A stretch of DNA of 37,811 nucleotides, taken from the NCBI RefSeq assembly GCF_002964845.1, contig NZ_KZ672963.1, forward strand, positions 12,772-50,582. The letters are read 5' to 3'. Position numbers and translations under genes: made by a program. Source of the stretch: Thermus tenuipuniceus (GTDB taxonomy: Bacteria > Deinococcota > Deinococci > Deinococcales > Thermaceae). Numbering within the stretch: the first letter of the stretch is position 1; every line of letters starts with the position of its first letter. The notes under the pieces are model-generated. The model was not told the origin of the DNA. It worked only from the letters and a program-made list of their open reading frames with translations, and did no database searches. Shown piece after piece: positions 31,256 through 37,811 of the stretch.

Positions 31256-33285
31256 ATCCCACACCACAAGAGGTTCGCTTCACCATGATCGGGGTCCTGC
31301 TGGGGGTTTTGCTGGCAGCCCTGGACCAGACCATCGTGTCCACCGCCATGCCCCGCATTGTGGGAGAGCTTAGGGGAGCCGAGTACTACGCCTGGGTCAC
31401 CACCAGCTACCTCCTCACCTCCACGGTTTCTGCTCCCATCTTCGGTAGGCTCACGGAGCTCTTCTCTCGCAAGGCGGTTTTGCTTTGGGCGGTAAGCCTT
31501 TTCCTTCTGGGATCGGCCCTTTCCGGGCTGTCCCAGAACATGACCCAGCTTATCCTCTTCCGGGGGCTACAGGGAGTGGGGGGTGGGGCTCTTTTCGCCC
31601 TGGCCCTAACCACCATCGCTGTGCTCTTTCCCCCTCGTCAGCGGGGCAAGCTGGCGGGGGCTTTCGGAGCTATTTTCGGCCTTTCCTCCGCGGTGGGGCC
31701 CTGGCTGGGAGGTCTCCTCACCGACCACCTTTCCTGGAGGTGGGTGTTTTACATCAACATGCCCGTGGGGGCGGTGGCGCTGGGGTTCATCCTGCGCTAC
31801 ATGCCCAGGCTTCGGCCTGAAGGCCGGGAACCCTTCGACTTCCTGGGGGCCATGCTCCTCGTCCTCTGGACAGTCCCCCTTATGCTGGCCTTTTCCTGGG
31901 GAGGAAGCACGTACCCTTGGGGGAGTTCAGCGATCCTGGGGCTTTTCACCTTGGCTTTCCTAGGGCTTCTCCTTTGGATTTGGGCGGAGATCCGGCTTCC
32001 CTACCCGCTGTTTGACCTCTCGGTTTTCCGGGGAAGGGTGTTCAGCCTCTCGGCGGTGGCGACCTTCTTCTATGGCCCGGCCTTTCTGGGGGCGGTAGCC
32101 TTCCTGCCCCTATACCTGCAGGTGGTGAAGGGGGTTTCCGCCAGCCAAAGCGGGATCACCGTCCTGCCCTTGACCCTGGGCGTGGTGGTGGGAAGTTTTG
32201 GCGGCGGGCAGCTCCTGGCCCGTTTCGGGCGGTACAAGGCCCTCCTCCTCACCAGCGCCGGGTTTCTGTTGGCCCTTTTCCTGGTTCTCCACTTCACCCT
32301 CACGGTGGGGACCCCTCTGGCGGAGGTGGTGGGTCTATTCTTCCTGCTGGGCCTTGGCTTGGGTCCAGCCCAGAGCGTCCTCAACATCGTGGCGCAAAGC
32401 GGCCTGCCCAGGGAACGCATGGGGAGTGGGACCAGCATGGTCCAGTTCATGCGCCAGATCGGGTCCACCATGGGGATCGCTTTGCTGGGGACCATCCTGG
32501 CTCAAAGCCTCACGGACCACCTCCAGGGTGCTTTTCCCTCGGGAACTTCCACCCCTGCCCTGAGCCGTGCGGGGGAGGGGATGGCCCTGGACCTGGACCG
32601 GGAGTTTACCCGCCTCGAGGACTTGCTGGTAAAGGCCCTCAAGGGGGAGGAAGAAGCCTACCAGGCCTTAATGGCGGATCCCTTCCTGCCCGGGGATTTC
32701 AAGCGGTCCCTGAGGCCCGGGGGCATTCCCACCCAGTTCGCCGAGGTGAGGGAACAGGTGGCCAAGGCCTTACGGGGGGACGAAGGGGCGCGGAAGGCGC
32801 TTTTGGCGGATCCCACCTTGTCGCCCGAGATAAAGGTTTTTCTCCTCCCCGGCGGGGTTGCCCAGGGGACTCTGGCCTTGCTGGAGCGGGTTTGGTCCGG
32901 GGATGTGAGGGCCAGGGAAGCCCTTTTCCAGCTGCCCTGGGGGAAAAGCCTCGAGGGATTCCTTGCCGCACCTCCCTCCCCAGCCCTTAGGGCCCGGGTG
33001 ATGTCCCAGCTTAAAACCCTGGAGGACGGGGTGGTGGTCCAGGCGCAGGCTTCCTTGAAAAGGGCGGAGGCTCAGGCCCTATCCCAGGTGCCTGCCCAGG
33101 TGGTGTCCCGCCTCGAGGCGGTTCGGCTCAAGCTCAAGGAAGCCTTGCAGGAGGGCATCGTAGAGGCTCTCCGGAGCATCTTTCTCCTTAGCGCCCTCTT
33201 TATTGCCCTTTCCCTCGCGACCCTGGTGTTTCTGCCGGACCTGGAGCTTTCGGGAGGCCTTGGGCCCCAGCCTTCGCTAGAGTGA
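31252..33285 (+). CDS. DHA2-type MFS exporter with a large repeat-bearing insert (677 aa)
   Basis: The first about 425 residues are a normal EmrB/QacA-type drug:proton antiporter: DQTIVSTAMPRIVGEL in TM1, motif A-like GRLTELFSRK after TM2, and FRGLQGVGGGALFALALTTI. The family is usually 450-520 residues. Here about 190 residues are inserted before the last hydrophobic helix (SIFLLSALFIALSLATLVFL). By topology (14-TM model) the insert would lie outside the membrane. It contains three related units (residues 458-491, 502-535 and about 543-571), then an Ala/Gln-rich helical stretch. It is the second gene of the marR operon, overlapping by 4 bases. Substrate unknown. Confidence 0.9.
   Translation: MNPTPQEVRFTMIGVLLGVLLAALDQTIVSTAMPRIVGELRGAEYYAWVTTSYLLTSTVSAPIFGRLTELFSRKAVLLWAVSLFLLGSALSGLSQNMTQLILFRGLQGVGGGALFALALTTIAVLFPPRQRGKLAGAFGAIFGLSSAVGPWLGGLLTDHLSWRWVFYINMPVGAVALGFILRYMPRLRPEGREPFDFLGAMLLVLWTVPLMLAFSWGGSTYPWGSSAILGLFTLAFLGLLLWIWAEIRLPYPLFDLSVFRGRVFSLSAVATFFYGPAFLGAVAFLPLYLQVVKGVSASQSGITVLPLTLGVVVGSFGGGQLLARFGRYKALLLTSAGFLLALFLVLHFTLTVGTPLAEVVGLFFLLGLGLGPAQSVLNIVAQSGLPRERMGSGTSMVQFMRQIGSTMGIALLGTILAQSLTDHLQGAFPSGTSTPALSRAGEGMALDLDREFTRLEDLLVKALKGEEEAYQALMADPFLPGDFKRSLRPGGIPTQFAEVREQVAKALRGDEGARKALLADPTLSPEIKVFLLPGGVAQGTLALLERVWSGDVRAREALFQLPWGKSLEGFLAAPPSPALRARVMSQLKTLEDGVVVQAQASLKRAEAQALSQVPAQVVSRLEAVRLKLKEALQEGIVEALRSIFLLSALFIALSLATLVFLPDLELSGGLGPQPSLE
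32623..32964 (+). repeat. Three degenerate protein repeats in the MFS insert
   Basis: Unit 1 reads VKALKGEEEAYQALMADP and ends LRPGG; unit 2, 44 residues later, reads AKALRGDEGARKALLADP and ends LLPGG; unit 3, weaker, reads ERVWSGDVRAREALFQLP. The pattern is hydrophobic helix, short acidic turn, helix, DP, then PGG. Units 1 and 2 are clearly related; unit 3 is tentative. Confidence 0.7.
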
Positions 33286-33289
33286 AGGG

Positions 33290-34828
33290 GTGGACGGGTT
33301 CTACCTGGCCTTTGGCGAGGGGCTTTCCGAGGAGGCCAACCGCATGGCCCAGGCCCTGGCTGGCCTTCTTCTAAAGGCTCCCCCCGAAGGGCTTTGGGAG
33401 GCCGTTCCCGCCTACGGCACCCTGTACCTGGAGTACGATGCCAAGCGGCTTTCCCGGAAACGGCTCCTTGGGCTTGTTTCCCGCCTCGCCACCACCTTGG
33501 CCGAAAGTGGGGAGGAAAGCAGGCTGGTGGAGATCCCCGTGCGCTACGATGGGGAAGATCTCTTTGAGGTGGCTAGGCGCACGGGGCTTCCCCTGGAGGA
33601 GGTGAAACGCCTGCACCAGGCACCCCTTTACCGGGTCTATGCCCTGGGGTTTACCCCGGGGTTTCCCTTCCTGGCTCCCGTGGAGCCGGCCTTGCGCCTA
33701 CCTCGCCGCCCCCACCCCAGGCCCCGGGTGCCGGCCCATGCGGTGGCCATGGCCGGGCCCCAGACGGGCATCTACCCCCTGCCCTCCCCTGGGGGATGGC
33801 ATCTTTTGGGCACCGCCTTGGTGGCGGTCTACGATCCCCATCGGGAGGAACCCTTTCTCCTCAGGCCCGGGGACCGGGTGCGTTTCCGGGAGGCCGAGGG
33901 TTCCACTCCCCCGGAGCCCAGCCCCTTGGCCCTACTTCCCCAGGAGCCCAGGATCCCGGCCCTTCGGGTGGAGGAGCCGGGTCTTCTGGACCTGTTGGTG
34001 GATGGGGGCAGGTTCCTGGCGGGCCACCTGGGCCTGGCCCGTTCCGGGCCCTTGGATCCCTACTCCGCCTCCCTGGCCAACCGCCTGGTAGGGAATCCCT
34101 CGGGCGCACCCCTTGTGGAGGTGGCCTACCGGGGCCCGGTCCTCAGCGCTCTTAGGGATTTGGTGGCGGCGGTGGCGGGGTATGGGCTTACCGCCCTCCT
34201 GGAGGGGGAAGAGATCCCGCCGGGCCGGAGCTTTTTCTGGCCTAGGGGCAAAACCCTCTCCTTCCGGCCCAAGGGCCGGGGGGTCAGGGTTTACTTGGCG
34301 GTGGCGGGAGCCCTCGAGGGCCGTTCCTTTATGGGTTCGGTATCCCCAGACCTCCGGGGCAGGATCGGTCGCCCGTTGGCGGCGGGGGATATCTTGGGCC
34401 TGGGGGAGGAAAGGGCGGTGCGGCCGGGACTCGCCTTCCGGCAAAGGCCCTTGCCGGAAACCTTTCGCCTCCGCTTCCTTCCCGGGCCCCAGTTTTCCTG
34501 GGAGGCCTTTGGGGCCTTGGTTTCCGCCTCCTTCCGGGTGGTGCGGGCGGACCGGATGGGTGTGGAGCTCCTGGGGCCAGAGGTACCCGGGGGGGAAGGG
34601 CTTTCCGAGGCCACACCCTTAGGAGGTATCCAGGTGCCGCCTTCCGGGCGCCCCCTGGTGCTTTTGGTGGACAAGGGAAGCCTTGGGGGCTATGCCAAGC
34701 CGGCTAGGGTTCATCCCGGAGACCTCTGGCTTTTCGGCCAGGTGTGGCCGGGGGCGGAGCTAAAGTTCACGAGCGAGCTTAATCGTGAAAAGAAGCGCAT
34801 ACTCCCAGCCTTGGCCTGGGAAGGTTAG
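33290..34828 (+). CDS. Fused 5-oxoprolinase subunits PxpB-PxpC (KipI-KipA type)
   Basis: A 512-residue fusion. Residues 1 to about 205 match PxpB/KipI (YLAFGEGLSEEANRMA, VPAYGTLYLEYD, VEIPVRYDGEDLFEVARRTG, YALGFTPGFPFLAPV, AGPQTGIYPLPSPGGWHLLG). Residues from about 225 match PxpC/KipA (VEEPGLLDLLVDGG, GLARSGPLDPYSASLANRLV, AVAGALEG, DRMGVELLGPEVP, LVDKGSLGGYAKPARV). With PxpA these form ATP-dependent 5-oxoprolinase, converting pyroglutamate to glutamate; related fusions occur in urea or allophanate enzymes. No PxpA (LamB/YcsF) gene lies in the window. Start is GTG at 33290, 4 bases after the MFS stop, so it may be cotranscribed with marR-MFS. It converges with the thiolase gene, 8 bases apart. 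Confidence 0.9.
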   Translation: MDGFYLAFGEGLSEEANRMAQALAGLLLKAPPEGLWEAVPAYGTLYLEYDAKRLSRKRLLGLVSRLATTLAESGEESRLVEIPVRYDGEDLFEVARRTGLPLEEVKRLHQAPLYRVYALGFTPGFPFLAPVEPALRLPRRPHPRPRVPAHAVAMAGPQTGIYPLPSPGGWHLLGTALVAVYDPHREEPFLLRPGDRVRFREAEGSTPPEPSPLALLPQEPRIPALRVEEPGLLDLLVDGGRFLAGHLGLARSGPLDPYSASLANRLVGNPSGAPLVEVAYRGPVLSALRDLVAAVAGYGLTALLEGEEIPPGRSFFWPRGKTLSFRPKGRGVRVYLAVAGALEGRSFMGSVSPDLRGRIGRPLAAGDILGLGEERAVRPGLAFRQRPLPETFRLRFLPGPQFSWEAFGALVSASFRVVRADRMGVELLGPEVPGGEGLSEATPLGGIQVPPSGRPLVLLVDKGSLGGYAKPARVHPGDLWLFGQVWPGAELKFTSELNREKKRILPALAWEG

Positions 34829-34836
34829 GGGAGGCC

Positions 34837-36039
34837 TCACACCGCCTCCACCACCATGGCGATTCCCTGACCCACACCGATGCACATGGTAGCCAGACCG
34901 AACTGGACTTTTCTTCGCCGCATTTCGTGGAGCAAGGTGGTCAGGATGCGGGCTCCGGAGGCTCCCAGGGGGTGGCCGATGGCAATGGCCCCGCCGTTGG
35001 GATTCAGGCGGGGGTCCTCCATGTCCAGACCCCACTCCCTGAGCACGGCCAGGCTCTGGGCGGCGAAGGCCTCGTTGAGCTCAATCAGCCCGATGTCCTT
35101 CAGGGTAAGCCCTGCCCGTTCCAAGGCCTTCTTGGTGGCGGGCACCGGCCCGATGCCCATGATCCTGGGGGGAACCCCGGCCACGGCGATGCTCCGCACC
35201 TGGGCCAGGGGGGTGAGGCCGTGGGCCTTGGCGTAGGCATCGGAGACCAGGAGGACCGCGGCGGCCCCATCGTTTAGGGGGCTGGCGTTTCCCGCGGTCA
35301 CCGTGCCCCCTTCCCGGAACACGGGCCTGAGCTGGGCCAGCTTCTCCAGGGAGGTGTCCCTCCTTGGGCCCTCGTCCACCTCTACCCGGACTTCCTCTTT
35401 CCCCCGCTTCACGGGGACGGGGACCACCTCCTCTTGGAAGCGTCCCTCGTCCCAGGCCCGGATGGCCTTCTGGTGGGAGAGGAGGGCGAAGCGGTCCTGT
35501 TCCTCCCGGGGGATCTTGTACATCTCCGCCAGGTTCTCCGCGGTTTCCCCCATGCTTTCCGTGCCGTAGAGGGCCTGCATCCTGGGGTTTACCAGGCGCC
35601 AGCCCAGGGTGGTGTCGTACATCACCTGGTTGCCGGTGGGGAAGGGCCTTTCCGCCTTGGGCACCACAAAGGGAGCCCGGGACATGGACTCCACCCCGCT
35701 CCCGATGTAGACCTGGCCTTCCCCTGCCCAGATGGCCCGCACCGCCTGGGCCACGGCCTCCAGACCCGATCCGCAGAGGCGGTTGACCGTGCACCCCGCC
35801 ACTTCCACGGGGAAACCGGCCAGGAGGAGGGCCATGCGGGCCACGTTGCGGTTGTCTTCTCCGGCTTGGTTGGCGCAGCCGGCGTAGACGTCTTCCACTT
35901 CCTCCTTGGGCAACCCGCTTCGCTCCATAAGGGCGGAAAGGACATGGGCCAGGAGATCGTCGGGGCGCACACTGGCCAGGGCTCCCCCGTGCTTGCCGAT
36001 GGGGGTTCTGAGGGCTTCCACGATCCAGGCTTCGGGCAT
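34837..36039 (-). CDS. Acetyl-CoA acyltransferase, 3-oxoadipyl-CoA thiolase (PcaF/PaaJ) type
   Basis: A 400-residue degradative thiolase cleaving 3-oxoacyl-CoA with CoA. The nucleophile is C89 in VNRLCGSGLEAV; the catalytic His and second Cys are in GHPLGASGARIL and CIGVGQGIAMV. The N-terminal segment YAGCANQAGEDNRNVARMAL is the form typical of 3-oxoadipyl-CoA thiolases of the phenylacetate and beta-ketoadipate pathways, though broad-range fatty-acid thiolases also carry it. AAGGGGG precedes the ATG. The promoter is strong and carries a match to the T. thermophilus PfmR operator, a regulator of phenylacetate and fatty-acid genes, which supports the assignment. Confidence 0.93.
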   Translation of the reverse strand: MPEAWIVEALRTPIGKHGGALASVRPDDLLAHVLSALMERSGLPKEEVEDVYAGCANQAGEDNRNVARMALLLAGFPVEVAGCTVNRLCGSGLEAVAQAVRAIWAGEGQVYIGSGVESMSRAPFVVPKAERPFPTGNQVMYDTTLGWRLVNPRMQALYGTESMGETAENLAEMYKIPREEQDRFALLSHQKAIRAWDEGRFQEEVVPVPVKRGKEEVRVEVDEGPRRDTSLEKLAQLRPVFREGGTVTAGNASPLNDGAAAVLLVSDAYAKAHGLTPLAQVRSIAVAGVPPRIMGIGPVPATKKALERAGLTLKDIGLIELNEAFAAQSLAVLREWGLDMEDPRLNPNGGAIAIGHPLGASGARILTTLLHEMRRRKVQFGLATMCIGVGQGIAMVVEAV

Positions 36040-36049
36040 GGGACCCCCT

Positions 36050-36065
36050 TACCGACCGTTCGGTA
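36050..36065 (-). promoter_or_regulatory. Operator matching the PfmR (TetR family) consensus
   Basis: TACCGACCGTTCGGTA on the plus strand fits the consensus TACCGACCG-N-T-N-GGT-N that I recall for T. thermophilus PfmR. One base wider it is an inverted repeat, TTACCGA and TCGGTAA around CCGT. It lies over the expected transcription start, immediately after the -10 of the thiolase promoter and before its ribosome site, the position of a repressor. The consensus is from memory. Confidence 0.75.
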
Positions 36066-36067
36066 AC

Positions 36068-36096
36068 AGTGTAGGGGAGTTGGGAGGGGAAGTCAA
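36068..36096 (-). promoter_or_regulatory. Strong promoter of the thiolase gene
   Basis: On the minus strand TTGACT (36091-36096), exactly 17 bases, then TACACT (36068-36073). This is the best sigma-A type promoter in the window. Transcription would start near 36061, inside the PfmR-like operator. Confidence 0.8.
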
Positions 36097-36160
36097 TCCC
36101 GCTAGAGAGAGGAAAAGCACAAGCTTTTGTAATCGTGAATAATTACACAAGCAAGGAGGA

Positions 36161-37752
36161 TTACCCACCATAGACCGCCTGCACTTCCTCCACCAGGCTA
36201 CCCACCTCCTCAACCGGGAGCCGGCAGGCTCCCTCCCGGCACAGGTAAGCCTTTCCAGGCTCCCTCCCGAGAAGGCCCGGAAGGGCGTCCGCTGGCCCCG
36301 CCACCAGCTGGGTAAGGGGTAGGTAGAGTTCCCGTACCGACTCCAGAATCAGGGAGGGCGTGGGGAGGGCAAGCTCCGTTCCCTCCTTAAGGAGGCGGTG
36401 AACCAGGAGCAAGCCAGGGAGGGCGTGGGGGTGGCGCTCAAGCCACAGGGCCCCTTCCTCCAAAAGCAACTGCGCCCGTCTTCGGTAATCCCCGCCAAAG
36501 GCGGCCTGCAGGCGCCAGAAGGCCTCGGCCAGGGCGCTTTTGCCAGAGGGAAGGGTGGTTTCCTCCACCTCCTTGGCGGGAAGGGGAAGGGGGTTCAGGG
36601 CCGGATGGGCGCTTGGTCCTTCAAGCCCCTCCCCCCGAAAGACCTCCCAGGCCACCTCCGCCAAGGACCGTGCCTTTTCCAGATAGGGCCACTCGCCGGT
36701 GGCGGTGTAAAGCTCCAGTAAGGCCAAGGCGGTAAAGCTTTGGTCTTGGAGGAAAGCCTCTTCCCCCAGGGCCCCAGCCCGCCATACGTGGCGTATAAGG
36801 CCGTTCTTGCGCATGGTTTCCACCAGGAAGTGGGCCCCTCGCCGGGCCGCCATCAAGTAGCGGTCGTCCCTTAAAAGCCTGCCTGCCTCGGCCAGGGCCC
36901 GCACCGCCAAGGCAGACCAGTCGGCTAAGACCTTGTCGTCCAAGTTGGGAGGCATGCGACATCGCCTCGAGGCAAGAAGCCTAGCCCGGAGGCCCTCCCG
37001 CCAGACCGCAAAGCCCTCCCCCAGCTTCCTCTTTACCTCTTCCTCACCCCAGGCGGTAAGCACGTACCCGGGAGGGTTTCCTACCTCCAGGGGCGGGGCC
37101 TTCCCCAGGGCAAAATAACGGTGGGCCAGGGGATAATCCTCCCCTAAGGCTGCCTGGAGCTCGTCCTGGGTCCAGGTGTAGTAGCGTCCCTCCTCCCCCT
37201 CGCTTTCCGCATCCAAAGCCGTGTAGAACCCTCCTTGGCCAGCGCTCTGCATGGAAAGAAGCCAGTCCAGGGTTTCCCGGGCCACCCTGAGAAAAAGGGG
37301 GTCGGCGAAAACCCGGTAAGCCCCTAGGTAAACCCTGGCCAGGAGGGCGTTGTCGTAAAGCATCTTCTCAAAGTGGGGGAGGTACCAGAAGCGGTCCACG
37401 GCGTAACGGTGAAACCCCCCACCCACCTGGTCGTAGACCCCACCCAGGGCCATGGCCCTTAGGGTCTTGTGGAGCATCCTGCGAGCCTCCTTCTCGCCCC
37501 GCCAGGCTAAGGAAAGGAGATAAAGGAGCAGGTTACCCTGGGGGAACTTGGGTGCGGGGAGAAACCCACCCCACTCCGGGTCAAAGGAGCGGGCAAGAAA
37601 CGACAAGGCTTTTTGCTCCCCATCCTGGGGCACGGGTCCGGGAGGAGGAGTAAGGCTTCGCCAAAGGGCTTGGGAAAGGCGTTCCGCCTCTTTGGTGATG
37701 GCCTCCCGTTCCTCCCGCCAGGCCTGGGCTACCGCCAGGAGGACCCGTCTAA
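36161..37752 (-). pseudogene. DUF255/YyaL-type protein, 5'-truncated by an insertion sequence
   Basis: The open frame continues to the TAA at 36161 and covers about 528 family residues, but lacks the N-terminal about 150, which form the thioredoxin-like DUF255 domain with its CHWCHVM motif. What remains starts at RRVLLAVAQAWREEREAI and contains FDPEWGGFLPAPKFPQ, GGVYDQVGGGFHRYAVD, WYLPHFEKMLYDNA, GGFYTALDAESEGEEGRYYTW and the C-terminal YLCREGACRLPVEE, the alpha/alpha-barrel part. Family members are about 640-690 residues. Upstream of RRV the frame reads through unrelated sequence that looks like an IS end, so an apparent ATG at 37804 belongs to the IS. The function of the intact family is unclear; the redox domain is lost here. 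Confidence 0.8.
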
Positions 37753-37811
37753 GAGGCTGTCGTAAAAGTCTTGTATCCTTGAAGGGTGCAGAGGACACGC
37801 ACATCTTACCC
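37753..37811. mobile_element. End of an insertion sequence (rest outside window)
   Basis: Family homology of the DUF255 gene stops abruptly at CTAA (37749-37752), and the following GAGGCTGTCGTAAAAGTC has the look of an IS terminal inverted repeat of the IS4/IS5 type. CTAA/TTAG fits the YTAR target of IS5 relatives, and TTAG would restore a plausible codon series before AGACGG in the interrupted gene. Only 59 bases of the element are visible, so neither the transposase nor the other end can be seen. Confidence 0.6.

Overview
The window looks like a chromosomal segment of a Thermus species. GC content is very high. Many promoters have a -10 hexamer only 6-10 bases before an ATG (leaderless or nearly so). 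The family X DNA polymerase is 575 residues with its catalytic aspartates at 198 and 200, matching my memory of the T. thermophilus enzyme. There is also a family-5 uracil-DNA glycosylase and an acyl-CoA dehydrogenase/ETF operon. Genes are densely packed on both strands, with no rRNA, tRNA or CRISPR array and no non-coding gap above about 120 bases. The right end runs into what looks like an insertion sequence (IS).

Layout. 1-1.4 kb: an M29 aminopeptidase cut by the window start, preceded on its strand by an unannotated 44-residue membrane peptide gene. 1.5-6.0 kb: pyruvate:ferredoxin oxidoreductase with a dihydroorotate dehydrogenase-like flavoprotein. 5.9-8.6 kb: a HARE-HTH-like mini-protein divergent from DNA polymerase X, which converges on uracil-DNA glycosylase. 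8.66-10.4 kb: acyl-CoA carboxylase carboxyltransferase plus a 58-residue peptide gene. 10.5-10.9 kb: a two-TM coiled-coil protein ending at a strong hairpin. 11.0-13.8 kb: an acyl-CoA dehydrogenase-etfB-etfA operon. 14.0-18.3 kb: a large soluble histidine kinase, an overlapping single-domain response regulator, and an orphan Tat-exported TRAP binding protein.

18.4-22.5 kb: a three-gene NAD-linked formate dehydrogenase (NuoF-like, NuoG-N-like and molybdopterin subunits). 22.5-24.4 kb: galactokinase and a zinc/manganese binding protein under a Fur/Zur-like operator. 24.5-29.2 kb: class III aminotransferase, an unusual ABC-class ATPase and tungsten aldehyde:ferredoxin oxidoreductase. 29.2-33.3 kb: an AidB-like acyl-CoA dehydrogenase divergent from a marR-MFS exporter pair. 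33.3-34.8 kb: a fused PxpB-PxpC 5-oxoprolinase subunit. 34.8-36.1 kb: a 3-oxoadipyl-CoA-type thiolase whose promoter carries a sequence matching the PfmR operator. 36.2-37.8 kb: a DUF255/YyaL-type gene whose thioredoxin-like N-terminus seems to have been removed by an IS.

Together the genes describe catabolism of fatty acids, aromatic-acid products, pyruvate, formate, aldehydes and sugars. Electrons pass to ETF, ferredoxin or NAD, and base-excision repair and metal/solute uptake genes are interspersed. The points most worth checking are the IS-truncated DUF255 gene, the thiolase operator, the strong over-representation of the palindrome CCTCGAGG, the lost iron-sulfur sites in the formate dehydrogenase diaphorase subunits, the Cys4 motif in the first GAF domain of the kinase, the repeat-bearing insert in the MFS exporter, and the COG3044-type ATPase between an aminotransferase and a tungsten oxidoreductase.
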